Shown here: in pieces, positions 12,801 through 24,064 of the stretch
Layout of the letters: every line of letters starts with the position of its first letter
Position numbering within the stretch: the stretch's first letter is position 1
Position numbers and translations under genes: made by a program
Assembly (NCBI RefSeq): GCF_000003855.2
Contig: NW_003101681.1
Location: 3,107,028-3,171,027, forward strand
Origin: Blastomyces gilchristii SLH14081
Taxonomy: Eukaryota > Ascomycota > Eurotiomycetes > Onygenales > Ajellomycetaceae
DNA length: 64,000 nt
Direction: 5' to 3'
Notes under the pieces: model-generated
Databases searched by the model: none
What the model was told of the DNA's origin: nothing
Seen by the model: the letters and a program-made list of their open reading frames with translations, nothing else

Positions 12801-13700
12801 TAACAGACAGATGATCAGATAGAGTATCTGATAAGTATATTAAAACAGTATCTGTAATACTTTGTTAATTATAATTAAAATGACTGAATACATTGATTAT
12901 TACTTATGAAGTTCATATATAACAACTTAAAGTATATCAGCACATAAAAAACTCTCTTTGAGATGCTCACTGAGACTCATCTGCAGATGATCTTGATAAA
13001 CCTGCAAGAGTACACTATAGAGTATGATAATGCTCATGAATGAGCTGAAAAAATTCAGAATATCTGAAAGAAAGCCTGTAAATTCTTGAGAAAGACTCAA
13101 GAGTATCAGAAGAGATATTATGACTTCAAGCATATTATAAAGTGTTTTAAAAAAGATAATAAAGTCTGACTGAGTCTAGAAAATATTATTGTACAGAGAT
13201 CTAGCAAGAAGCTAAATCTCTTATAGATAGAGTCTTATAAGATTATGAAGAAAGTTAGCTTATAGTTCTATAGATTGAAACTGTTATCTGAGTTATAAAT
13301 ATACAATATTTTTCATATCTCTTTGCTTTATAAATATAAGAAATTCTTAGAAGAGAATTCTGTGACTTATCACTCTGTTTATAAAGTACTAGAGAGTGAA
13401 AGAGAATATTAGATTAAAGAAATTATTAACTCAGAGAAGTGAGATTATAAGCTCTGATTCAAGGTTCAGTGATAAGAATATTCTGATAAGATGAATAAGT
13501 TCACTTAAGAATCATCTGAGTAGATAAGATATCTGTGAAATCTGAGACATGACTTTTATACTATAAATTCTGATAAGTCAGAATAATACAGTCTTCACTA
13601 AGAATCTGATTATGATAAAAATATCAACACTATCATTTGAAATTCTAATCTATAAGATAATGAGTTTCTACTGAGATGAACAGTCTGCAGTGTATGAAAA
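9890..13700 (+). pseudogene. G6 pol: protease, RT, RNase H, integrase, chromodomain
   Basis: Decayed pol polyprotein. The protease region carries L-I-N-S-E-S-Q near 9960 (family D-[ST]-G replaced). RT shows L-R-L-Y-V-D-Y-Y-N-L near 10650 and a mutated active site, Y-L-N-N, near 10950 where Y-x-D-D is required. RNase H spans about 11250-11850. The integrase core is best seen at 12516-12746, with I-V-D-H-F-I-K-I and I-I-L-D-R-E-S-I-F holding the catalytic Asp positions. A chromodomain-like segment is near 13390-13560 (E-I-I-N-S-E-K ... F-K-V-Q). Stops are spread throughout. Confidence 0.82.
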
Positions 13701-14049
13701 GAGAAGAAGAAATCATATTTTCATTAAAAAGCTAAAAAATAAAGAAAATAAACAGAGCTGTGAACACAATTTAGAGATTAATAAAGAAAAAATAAAGAAA
13801 ATTCACACTTATATTCTTAATATCTATAATACTTAATCTCTCTGTGACTATTAATTTCTCTCTTCAAAGAAGCAGAGAGTATCATATGTATAATACAGAT
13901 AATTATTATATTTGATATGAAGATTATTAGAAATACACAGACTTCAGAAGTGTTGAACATCAGAGTACACACAGTTGCAGTAGAGTCTTGAGAGCTGATC
14001 ATCTGTATATATAACTAGATACTTCTTATAAAGCTGTATCTACTCTCTC

Positions 14050-15290
14050 AGTTATGCTGAAGTATTCAGCTCAGAAATAATTAAGATATGAAGAGAGAGC
14101 TCATCTGTTCTGATCAACTCTCATCACAAATTCATAATATTCACATTGTCTTAAATACTCAGATTTTACAGATATCTGAGAACTCATCTCTCATTGATAA
14201 TCAGATTGTGGAAATACACTGTGATGTGAGAACTATTGATAGAAAATCTAGACATATTTGCATATATCTGATCAGAGATTGTATAAGCAGGAAAGAACTG
14301 ATCATAGATCTGTGAGACTGCAGAGAGTACTGGCAGCACTAAGAGCTTTACAGACACTGTCAGCTAGAATCTGTAAGAAATTACTTATAGAAAGACTTAC
14401 AGTAAAGAGTGAGACTGCACTGCTTAAAGTCAGAGACTGATCTGAAGAAGACACAGAGTTAGTCACTGATCTGAAGATTGAGTGTGATGATAAGACTGAA
14501 GAGAATAGAGACACTGTTATGAACAGTAATATCTCTGCTTCATTAGCTGATAAAAAGCAATCAGAGAAGTTACAGAGACATTTATAAGAAGCTCAGTAAT
14601 AATCAAACATTGTTTATAAAGATATTGAAATTGAAAAAATTTTTTATTCTTGAAAAGTTCTTGAATTAATATGTGAATATTGTCAGAAACACTCTCTCTC
14701 TATCATCTGAGTGAAAACACTTCATAGATGAATGAGAATACTCACAGTTTATAAGAATGAGAGCTGTTACAGAAAAAGAGAAAAGAAGATAAGATTCTAC
14801 AGACAGACTGGGATATTTATACTACTCTAAAGAGGTTTGTTTACACTATGAGTTATTCTACAGAACAGTCAGATTACTCTAATAAATAAAGAATGATTAT
14901 AAATTACAGATCTGAATGTTTCTATATAACTATAAGAAGTGATTGCAGACTGTAAACATCTTAATTCTATAATTCTACATAGTTGATGAAAGAATGAAAA
15001 ATTCCTCACAATTTTACAGTGTCAAAGAATGATGATTTGTAAGAATAAGTGAAACACTAACTCATAAATACTTCTCTTTGATAGAGATGATCTCACAGAG
15101 AGTGATTCATCTATGAGATGAATCTGTGTGATGATCAGATAAGAATCTCATGAAAATGATTAAGAGTTAACTGAAACTCTTCTATATAAAAGATGTGAGA
15201 TGAATCTGTATGATAGTCAGAGAAGAATCTGTAGATTATAAAGAATCTCATGAAATAAGAAACTGAGTAACAGACTCTTTTCTCTTTATA
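14050..15290 (+). pseudogene. G6 extra ORF downstream of pol, coiled-coil-like
   Basis: Between the chromodomain and the 3' LTR there is a further coding-like stretch, unusual for a plain gypsy element. Open pieces at 14088-14315 and, in another frame, 14258-14440 continue past a few stops as a charged sequence rich in Glu, Lys and Leu (for example L-V-T-D-L-K-I-E-C-D-D-K-T-E-E-N) with heptad-like spacing. A C-E-Y-C-Q-K-H segment near 14670 could be a metal-binding finger. I do not recognise the family. Frame changes suggest indels as well as point mutations. It may be an accessory protein or captured host sequence. Confidence 0.45.
15110..15285 (+). repeat. Imperfect tandem duplication before the G6 3' LTR
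   Basis: A unit starting GATGAATCTGTGTGATGATC at 15117 recurs from about 15199 as GATGAATCTGTATGATAGTC. Both copies go on to AAGAATCTCATGAAA and end near GACTCTT or AACTCTT. The second carries a short extra segment. Confidence 0.65.
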
Positions 15291-15429
15291 ATAACAAGGA
15301 ATTTTTCCTCACTGAGATTTTTTTATAGATATGAAGAATTTTTAGTGAGTATCACTGCAGTGCTGAGCTGATTCTACAAAGTTACTCAGTGAAAGACTTC
15401 ACAGACAAAGCCTTAGAGATAAGAAGATA

Positions 15430-15687
15430 TGAAAGAAATCTCACTTCTCACAGATTCTTTATCTCTATTTCTATCTCTTGTGTAATCAATAGAGTTAGCA
15501 GTTCTTGACTACACACAACTATATAGACTGATGTTCGCGAATACTATTTGTAACTCAGCTTGAATACTATTATACAATTAATCTCTACATTTTATCTCTC
15601 TGTCATGAACACTTCTAGTAGTTAACAGTACATATCATGCCAAGCTGCAAACACTTGAATAATCGCCTGTGAGCACTTATTCTTATA
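15430..15687 (+). repeat. G6 3' LTR
   Basis: 258-bp partner of the 5' LTR, beginning TGAAAGAAATC after a purine-rich tract. It keeps several CpG and CpC pairs lost from the 5' LTR. Followed by the AATAT target duplication and then LINE-A sequence. Confidence 0.9.
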
Positions 15688-15692
15688 AATAT

Positions 15693-16480
15693 AAAGATTA
15701 GATCTATAATAGATTTGTGTTTCATATCTTTTCTAAAGAATGTTTATTGATCAGACTTGTTAAATTAATCTATTAAATACTTAAAAATTAGTTCAACTAG
15801 TTTATCTACTCTTACTGCTCTTTTACATTCTGAATTTTATCAGAGATGATGCGTATTGAAATCTTCTACAATTATAGAGTTTTTTAATAAAGTTATGTTC
15901 AAAAATTCTCTATTAATTGTTCAGATATTGATATTTTTCTTCAATGACTTTTCAATATAGATATTTATAAGCTGTATAATATCAAACTTATTTTCTTTAT
16001 CTATAATATCACTCACTAGAATATCAGGGTTAGACCTGATATTAAATCTTATATTAAATTAATATCTTAATCTCTTTCTTTTATAGATCACTACTCTTAA
16101 CTTTATCTCAGACTTTTGAGATAAAAAGCAGTATTTACTTGAATGAGAATTGATGTATTTTAACTCAGTATTAAAATTCAGTTTCTGAAGAAGAATAAAA
16201 TGAACTTTTTATTCAAATACAATTTGAAGATAAGAATAAAGACAATTTGAGTTTCTATTTATATTATTTTGAATAAATATGATTTTGGAAGTGTTTTTAA
16301 ACTTTTTTTGTTGTTTTTATTATATATTCATACTAAAAGAGAGTAGAGATAGAGTAGAATCTAATTACTATCATTAAATAGTAGATTATAACTATTTTGA
16401 AAAGCAGAAATCTCAACTGCTTACATTCTATCTAGTTTATTATCAGAGTCATTTCTCAATGCTCTAATCTTAACAGAAGT
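15693..16480 (-). pseudogene. LINE-A ORF2, endonuclease domain
   Basis: APE-type endonuclease of LINE-A, minus strand. Near 15860 the translation reads D-F-N-T-H-H-L, the remains of the G-D-F-N-x-H-H motif, followed by K-R-A-V-R-V-D-K-L-V-E. Near 15710-15730 it reads S-I-I-D-L-I-F, continuing across G6 to S-D-H at 8350. This enzyme nicks the target so that reverse transcription can be primed. The start, near 16480, is less certain. Stops prevent expression. Confidence 0.8.
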
Positions 16481-16599
16481 GTAAGAATTCAAATTCAGTT
16501 TACATTTAAATGAAGAAATAAAGTTTGCAGATTTAAATAGTTAAGAGTTTCTTCTTTTTAAGTTTATAATTATAGATTTACTGACTTGACTATTCTCTT

Positions 16600-17303
16600 C
16601 AGTTCTAGATTGACTTTGAACTTTATCTTTTCTTCAGTTCTTTTGAGTTCTTGAAGCAAACATGCATTGTTTTAAGCTAGATATATGTTTTTCTTTATAA
16701 TTAGAGTATTTAACGCAGAGTGTGTTTACATATTTCATATCTTTTTACACATGTTTCATATTTATACCCACTAGTTTTGTGATCTCTAGTATAGAATGCA
16801 TATTTTAAGTCTCTAAAATAAGAGATTGTACAGTGTTCATATCTTTGACAGTTTAAATACTGTGATTGAGCTTTGAGATTTATTCTTGAGTCTTTGTATT
16901 CATCAACTCTTATTTTCAAATCTACTACTCTTACTTCAGAGATCTTTGATTATTCAAGTATTTTTATATATACTAAAACAGAGACATTTCTTCAATCTTA
17001 TCTGAAATCAATTGAATTTAGTTATACAGACTCTTTTCTCAGATGAATAGAAGTGTCTTCTTCTAATTCATTTTTAAGAAGTAGTATTCCTTCATCACAG
17101 TCAAAAATTTGAACTGAAATATTATACAGAATGAATTTGTCTCACTTTTCATCTCTCTTAGATAGAATTATTATGTTTAACAAAGACTCTATTACTGATT
17201 TTTAGAGATTCTCATTCTGAATAAGGAATTCTGCACTGAATTCAGGCATTGTAGTCAGAATGATGAAATTTTCAAAGAAGAATAGCTCAATTAAAGCTAT
17301 AAC
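16600..17303 (-). pseudogene. LINE-A ORF1, C-terminal part with zinc knuckles
   Basis: Gag-like ORF1 protein of the LINE, minus strand. The open piece 16710-16919 reads C-Q-R-Y-E-H-C ... Y-F-R-D-L-K-Y-A-F-Y-T-R-D-H-K-T-S, matching the double CCHC region of Tad-type ORF1 (C-x-x-x-G-H-x-x-x-x-C then C-A-x-C-x-G-x-H), with several Cys now Tyr or Phe. ORF1 binds LINE RNA. The frame is cut at 17303 by L2+L3 and resumes at 21769. Confidence 0.8.
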
Positions 17304-20200
17304 AAAGCTGTCAGAAATGAATATTGTTCAGATATTAAAAGAGCTAAAACAGACTGCTGGAATAAATTTCTTGAAGAAGCATAAGAAAAGGAAGTGTTCA
17401 AAGATTTTAACTATACTAAAACAAGAAGTGTAGTAAAACTTCCAGCCTTAGAATATGAGTTTCAGAATGAATCATATACATCAAACTCTTTTGAGAAAAA
17501 ATGTCAAGCTTTCATGAGAATTCTCTTTCAAAACTCATCAGATTCAGATTCAGAGTCAGAGAATATATCACTTCACAACTATATTGATGAAAATGACTAG
17601 AAATGGCCTGAGGTTACACAAGATGAATTAGAGTCAGCTATCTTCTCAAGTTCAGTTAAAACTGCTGCAGGGCCTGATTCAATTAATCACTTGATTATTT
17701 AAAATATATATTCCTACTTAAAGAATGAATATTTTGAGCTCTTTTTCAATCTCTTGAAAAATGAATATCATTCTGAATGCTGGAGAAAAGCCACTAGAGT
17801 GATTCTTGCAAAACCTAATAAAAAAACTTCAATTCCTAAGTCATATAAAGTAATATCTCTATTGAACTGTCTAGGAAAGGATTTAGAAAAGATAATAGCT
17901 ACTTGACTATTGTTTATAAGCTCTATCAGTAATTCTCTTTTATTCAGTGAATAAATGAGAGATAGAAAACAATGTTCTGCAATTCACACTGTTCTCTCAG
18001 TTGTTCATGATATTCAAATAGCAAAGCATGAAGATCTGGTCTCAACTGCAGTTTTTATTGATATAAAAGAAGCATTTGATCATGTTTCAAAGTCAAAGTT
18101 AATTCAGACTTTGAGAATGTTAAAACTGCCACTTTCTCTAATGTAATGAGTTACCTGTTTTATATCTAAAAGAATCATACAACTTTTCTTTGATGAAATG
18201 AAACAAGACAAGACTGAGATAAAAATAGAAGTACTGCAAGAATCTTCAATCTCACGCATTTTATTTGCAATATACACAGCATATCTATTTAAAGATAGAA
18301 ATATGAGAATAGTTCAATCTCTGAGTTATGTGAATGATATTAGTCTAGTCTACAGCTCAAAAACTATCAAAGAGAATTGAAAAGTGATTGAAGAAGCTGT
18401 AAAGGAAATCTTTGTTAGAGCAGATATGAATCAAATTCAATTTGATATGAATAAAACTGAGTTAATTCATTTCTTTTCTAGATTCAATGAGAAAGAACTA
18501 TCTCTAACTCTTTTAAATAGAGAGATATAAACCTAGTGTAAATGTCAAATGATTAGAAGTATGATTAAACTCCAAGTTGAATTTTAAATATCACATTCAA
18601 CAAAGAACTGACAAGACAGAAAGACTATTGAACAACATAATCAGACTATCAAATACAAAGAGAGGTCTATTCTTCCAGGCTATGAAACAGTTATATATAG
18701 CCTGTATTACCTCAGTAGCTGATTATAAAGTTCAAGTTTGATAGAATAATCAAGAGAATTTCACTGAACTCTTTCAAAGTCTGTAAAATGAAGGTTTGAG
18801 AAGAATTCTGACAGTATTCAAATCATCTTCTATTAAAGCAATGAAAATTGCAGCTTTAATTTCTTCTTCTGCTATTAGATCTGAAAAGGCCTGTATGAAC
18901 TATACTCTGAGAGTTATAAAGATGAGCTTAAATTATATAATCAGAGAAAGAGTCTCTTCTTCATTTTTATCAATTAACTCTGGAAATGAACTGGGTTGAA
19001 ATAGATTTCTTGATTGAAATGAAAATAATTCTTCAAAGAAAATGTCTTCTCAACTGTACAGACTATGCTCTCTGATTAAAGATCAATTTTCTTCTTTAAA
19101 TATTGAAAAAGTTGATCATGAGAAGATATCTCTCTGAAGAGAAAAGCTTGAATCTCTTATAGACTTGCAAATAAGTGAACTATCTAAGAAGAAAGAATAT
19201 AATCAGCATTTGAAGAGAATTTCTGCAATCAATATAAAAGACTCTATTCTGATTTATTCAGATGACTTTAAAAATGAGAATTTGAATAGATTAGACACAG
19301 ACATTGCTTATACTGAACATAATATCAATTTTATCTCAGATTTCTGAAATTTAGGCTGTGAATCTGAAGTCTTTGATGCTGAACTATTTGTAATAGTGAA
19401 AGCTTTCAAACTCATTGAAATAAAATCTTATAAAAGAGGAAATAGTTTGAAAGAGATAAGAATATTCTCTGATAGTCAAGCTACTTTGAAAAGACTTAGA
19501 ACTAGTCAGATTTATAATAGTTAAATGAATCTTGAACTGATCTTAAACTCTGTTTTGAAAATTCAAAAGAGAAGAACATCAAAGCTGATAATTAATCTGC
19601 ACTCAGTTTCTGCTCATATGAAGATTCATGACAACAAATTGGCTGATTCAGCTGTAAAAAAGAGTACAGAATTAAGCAGATCTATTCAAAAGATTGTGTT
19701 CTAATCTTTTATAAAGAGAAAAATAAAAGAATCTTGTTTAGACAAGTGAAATGAAAGCTGACAGAAACAAAAGAAGAGTATACATTATTCAAGATTTGAA
19801 ACAAAACCCAAGTGGAAATCTTGTTCAATTCAATGTAAGAAGAAAATATTCTCATCTATAATACAGCTGAAACTAGGACATAGCTATTTCAAATCTTATA
19901 TACAAAGATTTGATGATAGATTTGATTCAATAGAATGCTCATTCAGCAATGCAAATGAGAATCCTGAGCATATTGTAATACACTGTGCATTATACAATAG
20001 TCTCAGAGTTACATTGAAAGAGAAGTATGATCTAAATCAATTAAATATAAGATTATTATTCTCAACTGAGACAGGAATTAAATACTTAATAGACTTTCTA
20101 TCAGAAACTCAAGCAGCTACAAGAAAATGACTAAATTCAGAAATATCTGAATATGAAGAGAAGAAAATCAATCAGATATAGTCTGTTCAAACAGCTATAT
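17304..20200 (+). pseudogene. L2 ORF2: RT, RNase H, zinc knuckle
   Basis: RT occupies about 17640-18380: segments include A-V-F-I-D-I-K-E-A-F-D-H-V (RT block with catalytic Asp) at 18050-18090 and S-Y-V-N-D-I-S-L-V near 18325-18350, where the Y-x-D-D core has become Y-V-N-D. RNase H follows at about 19240-19700, beginning I-L-I-Y-S-D-D. The C-terminal knuckle C-S-F-C-N-A-N-E-N-P-E-H-I-V-I-H-C is intact at about 19935-19990. Stops are few compared with LINE-A, mostly TGA at expected Trp, so this copy is probably younger or less mutated. Confidence 0.88.
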
Positions 20201-20471
20201 ACTATTTTTTAATAATTTGTTTTGTTACAGTCTCTCTTTACTTTATCTTTTCCTTTCAATTCCTTTCTATCTATCTATTTAATGTGTCTATCTTTAAGAC
20301 TGTGTTCTCTTTTCCTTTGTCATGATATTGTCAAATGATTTCTAAGTATCAGAAGCTGTTAAAATACTGTAATTTGTAAACAGTTTTTGTATTCTGAGCT
20401 GGAATTTTCTGATTTTGCATATCTGAAATTGTTGAATGTATAATAGTTAACTTATCAGATATAGGAAAAAC

Positions 20472-20494
20472 CCTGAGAACTTTTAGTTCTCAGG
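20472..20494 (+). other. LINE 3' UTR hairpin (in L2)
   Basis: Perfect 9-bp inverted repeat CCTGAGAAC / GTTCTCAGG with a 5-base loop, about 40 bases before the AAT tail. The same element is at about 21673-21695 (L3), 45282-45304 (L4), 39367-39390 (L5), 31010-31032 (L6) and 4420-4440 (LINE-A). Confidence 0.8.
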
Positions 20495-20560
20495 TAGATG
20501 TCATAGTCTCTGACTGTATACATCTATAATTGAAGAATAATAATAATAATAATAATAATA

Positions 20561-21757
20561 GGCTGTGAATCTGAAGTCTTTGATGCTGAACTATTTGTAA
20601 TAGAGAACGCTTTCAAACTCATTAAAATAAAATCTCATAAGAGAAATAGTCTGAAAGAGATATGAATATTCTCTGATAGTCAAGCTGCTTTGAAAAGACT
20701 TAGAAATAGTCAGATTCATAATGATTAAATGAATCTTGAACTGATCTTACACTCTGTTTTGAAAATTCAAAAGAGAAGAATATCAAAGCTGATAATTCAT
20801 CTGCACTGAGTTTCTGCTCATATGAATATTTGTAACAATGAATTGACTGATTCAGCTGCAAAAAAGGGTTCAGAATTAAGCAGATCTATTCAAAAAATTA
20901 TGTCCTGGTCTTTTATAAGAGGAAAGATAACAGAATCTTGTTTAGACAAGTGAAATGAAACCTGGCAGAAACAAAAGAAGAGAATACATTATTCAAGATT
21001 TGAAACAAAACCCAAGTTGAAATCTTGTTCAATTAAATGTAAAAAGAAAATATTCTCATCTATAATACAGCTGAAACTAGGTCATGAGTATTTCAAATCT
21101 TATATACAAAGATTTGATGATAGATTTGATTCAATATAATGCTCATTCTGCAATGCAAATGAGAATTCTGAGTATATTATAATACACTCTGCATTATACA
21201 ATAGTCTCAGAGTCAGATTAAAAGAGAAGTATGATCTAAATTAATTAAATATGAGATTCTTATTCTCAACTGAGACAGGAATTAAATACTTAATAGACTT
21301 TCTATCAGAAACTCAAGCAGCCACAACAAAATGGCTAAATTCAGAAATATCTGAATATGAAGAGGAGGAAATTGATCAGATATAGTCAGTTAAAACACCT
21401 ATGCACTTTCTTTTAATAGTTTGTTTTATTATAGTCTCTTTTTACTTTACTTTTTCCTTTCTACTCTTTTCTATCTATCTATTTAATGTGTCTATCTTTA
21501 AGACTGTGTTCTCTTTTCTTTTGTCATGATATTGTCAAATGGTTTCAAAGTATCAGAAGATGTTAAAATACTGCAATTTGTAAACAGTTTTTGTATTCTG
21601 AGCTGAAATTTTCTGATTTTACATATCTGAAATTGATGAATGTATAATAGTTAACTTTATAGATATAGAAAAAACTCTGAGAACTACAAGTTCTCAGGTA
21701 GATGTCATAGTCTCTGACTGTATACATCTATAATTGAAGAATAATAATAATAATAAT
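20561..21757 (+). mobile_element. LINE copy L3, truncated, inserted at the tail of L2
   Basis: About 1.2 kb LINE 3' end that starts abruptly within RNase H (GGCTGTGAATCTGAAG, the same bases as L2 at 19352) right after the L2 tail, and ends in its own AAT tail at 21738-21757. There is no separate TSD, as expected if the target was the AAT tail itself. It encodes the end of RNase H and the C-terminal knuckle, with stops. Confidence 0.88.
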
Positions 21758-21768
21758 AAAGCTATAAC

Positions 21769-22440
21769 TGATTTTTGAACTTCAATATTAGTTATTAACT
21801 GAGAAAAGAACTGCTGATTAATTTTATTTCTGATCCTGAAAATAAGATTTGAGTTTAGCTTGTTTCTCTGTAACATGTTCCAATTTAAGACTTTGAGAAT
21901 AAGTCTTCTATTTCTGAAGATTTGAAAGTTTTTCTCTTTTTATATTTTTTTCTCTACTTTTCTATGAATAGAAGCATGAGCAGTATACTTCTCAGTTTTC
22001 TCAGGATTTTGAGTAGATTTTAAGATAGCAGATTTAGAGATAGTAGATTGAGCTGCTTGAGCATATATTTTATTCTGATTCAAAGAAGAAGAAGAAGAAG
22101 TAGAGAAAGAAGAAGAGTAAGATGAAGAGTCAGTGATTTATACTAGAAACTTTTAATGTTTTTTAAACTGTATTTGAAATCTCAAGTTTGAACTTGATCA
22201 TCTTCAGTAGTTACCTCGTCTGAGTATGAAGAATTAACAGAACTTCTTCATTTATCTCACTCAGATACTGTCTTTCAAAAATTTCACTTACTTTTTCAAG
22301 TTTCTGTATTTCAAGAACTTGTTATTTCTCTATTTATTCTTTCTTTCCTCAATTTAGAATTTCAATTTCAGAAATAGCATTTGAGGTAGTATCTTTTTCC
22401 AAATCAACTGAGTGTATTTTTGAACTTATTTTTCTCACTT
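21769..22440 (-). pseudogene. LINE-A ORF1, N-terminal part
   Basis: Upstream half of ORF1, continuing the frame from 17303. The open piece 21694-21876 contains L-Q-R-N-K-L-N-S-N-L-I-F-R-I-R-N-K, which fits the central part of Tad-like ORF1 proteins. Further upstream, at 22080-22130, is an acidic, Ser-rich run from GAA repeats. The start codon is not clear; I place the gene start near 22440, beside the repeats of the 5' UTR. Confidence 0.65.
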
Positions 22441-22512
22441 AATGAAAAGTTGATCAGACTGTTTCAATTGAGAGATTTATTGAACTCTTTTAAATTGAAA
22501 ATTTGATCAGAC
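22441..22512 (-). repeat. LINE-A 5' UTR short tandem repeats, left of G1
   Basis: TTGATCAGACTGTTTCAATT at 22450, followed by TTGATCAGAC at 22503, is the start of a repeat of about 50-60 bases. It continues after G1 at 37090-37160 with TGTTTCAATTATGAGATTT and another TTGATCAGACT. G1 sits inside the second unit. These may be promoter monomers; that role is inferred. Confidence 0.65.
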
Positions 22513-23055
22513 TGTAACGTGGCGGAACCGAAGCAGTGGCTAGTTGACGGCGTCATCTAGAGGTAGTTGTTTGAGAAGCTGTATAAGTGAGCTTGACATT
22601 TTTCTTGAATAGCGAGCTTGTGAGCTACAGGGTTATTGCAAGGATATTACAGATATGATACTTAGTTTACTAAGAAGATTGTATGAGAAATGCAGTAACT
22701 CTTATATATATTTCATTAGAAGAAAAACAAATTACTGACTTGTTTAATGAAGAGACAGCATCTAGCTATTATATATAGACAATGAGCAGATGCCTCTCTT
22801 CTATACTATGAGTGAGAATAGCTGAAGTGATACCTCAGCAGTGTCTCACTGCTATGAAAGAGTAATCTGCTGATCTTATATAGAAGCAGAGTTCTTATAT
22901 TCATTAATCAGATTCTTCTATATTATATCTGAATGATGTTATAGAGTGATTAAAAATCAGTTTGAACAGTCTGCAGAATGAATGATGTTATTCATATAAA
23001 AGCAATAAGTTATATGAAACTGCAACAGAGTCTTGATACAGTCAGAGATATGATA
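22513..23055 (-). repeat. G1 3' LTR
   Basis: 543 bp on the left side. It begins TGTAACGTGGCGGAACCGAA on the plus strand and ends GAGATATGATA. The outer 60-100 bases keep CpG and GG pairs; the rest is decayed. A polypurine tract lies just inside on the minus strand (CTTAAAGAAAAG, 23060-23072), which fixes this as the 3' LTR. Confidence 0.88.
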
Positions 23056-23622
23056 ATATTCTTTTCTTTAAGAGCATAGTTTCAATATTCTCAAGATTAC
23101 TGAATTAGAAATTATCTTTATTGTATAGTAATAGTTATCAACTAATTTAACAGTGTGTGTGCTGTGTATGATATAAAGAACTAGATGAGTTTCACTGCTG
23201 ATTATATAGTTCTTCTTTTCTCATCTCTGTTCAAATCAAACATATGATAAGCGAATTTTTATATATTGATTTAAAATGTAAATAACATAGTTATTAAGTG
23301 ACTTACAGTTCTTTTATTATATTCTGTTCTGTGTATGAAATTCTCTGCAAAAGTAATGTATTTTAGAGACAAAGCTAACAGTAGTAATAGAATTTTTTTG
23401 AGAAGATTCTCTTTCTCTGTGACACATTTTTCTTCCCTCTCTCTGATTTGTAATAGTGAGTGTATGAGAGTATTGTTCTTGAAAGATAATAAGAGGCTTA
23501 TTCTCACACTTTCTAGTAATTAAATGTCTTCATCATGCGGCTGTGACCTCTGTTACTATAAAGAAAGTCAGGTTGAAGATCAAGATAAAAGTGTTAACAT
23601 ATCACAGAAGTATCTATCATTT

Positions 23623-23994
23623 GCCCTGATGGCTAAATGATTAATGCGGCCACTCAGTAGCACCTTAGTGTGGGAAATCAAGGCGCGTGGGTTCGAAACT
23701 CGTATAAGATACATTAAATCTGGAACTCAAGCACCTCGGGTTTCTAATAAATACAGAGGTGTACAAATCACTCTAATGAATTGCTCTATGTTCCTGGGCT
23801 GAGAAGTTATTATTGCATGTATTTAATTGTCACTCCTTTGCATTTTCCTATGTTCTTATTATCTTGGCATGGTCTCAACACCTGTATTTCCTCCTGTATA
23901 ACCAACACTTGACCTGTATTTAACATCATGCAAGGACTCATGATAAGCTCTACTTGCACATGAGTATAATGAAAGAATAATAATAATAATAATA
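23623..23994 (+). mobile_element. tRNA-derived SINE, copy 2
   Basis: 372-bp SINE, plus strand, with the tRNA-like head at 23623 (A-box region GGCTAAATGATTAATGCGG, B box GGTTCGAAACTC near 23690) and an AAT tail at 23976-23994. TSD ACAGAAGTATC at 23604-23614 and 23995-24005. A downstream body of about 270 bases is shared with copies 1 and 3. It is inside the G1 3' region. Confidence 0.9.
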
Positions 23995-24064
23995 ACAGAA
24001 GTATCACTCTTATTATCACATCTTCTTCTTCTTCTTCTTCTTCTACTTCTCTTACAGCTGTGAT

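Larger units (their letters stand above)
8434..15687 (+). mobile_element. Gypsy chromovirus G6, complete with both LTRs
   Basis: A 7254-bp Ty3/gypsy element on the plus strand. Its two LTRs are each 258 bp (8434-8691 and 15430-15687), and the TSD is AATAT at 8429-8433 and 15688-15692. Order: gag, protease, RT, RNase H, integrase, chromodomain, then about 1.7 kb of extra sequence with a charged ORF before the 3' LTR. A purine-rich tract (GATAAGAAGATA) precedes the 3' LTR. It interrupts LINE-A in the endonuclease domain. The 5' LTR start has lost the usual TG (now TT). All genes are broken. Confidence 0.92.
17304..20560 (+). mobile_element. LINE copy L2, 5'-truncated, plus strand
   Basis: Starts inside ORF2 just before the RT domain (A-V-R-N-E-type linker) and runs to the AAT tail at 20536-20560. 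It is the best preserved LINE copy here. The TSD AAAGCTATAAC (17293-17303) is repeated at 21758-21768, beyond L3, so L2 and L3 lie together inside one pair. L2 landed in LINE-A ORF1 in the opposite direction. Confidence 0.9.

Noticed and set aside
20472..20494. Intrinsic transcription terminator.
   Set aside because: It sits at the same place in every LINE copy, in fungal-type DNA; a LINE 3' stem-loop is the better reading.
15693..20560. A LINE with an inverted 5' end (twin priming), because minus-strand ORF1/endonuclease abuts plus-strand RT at 17303.
   Set aside because: The minus-strand part continues on the other side at 21769 with TSD AAAGCTATAAC at both junctions, so it is one LINE interrupted by another.
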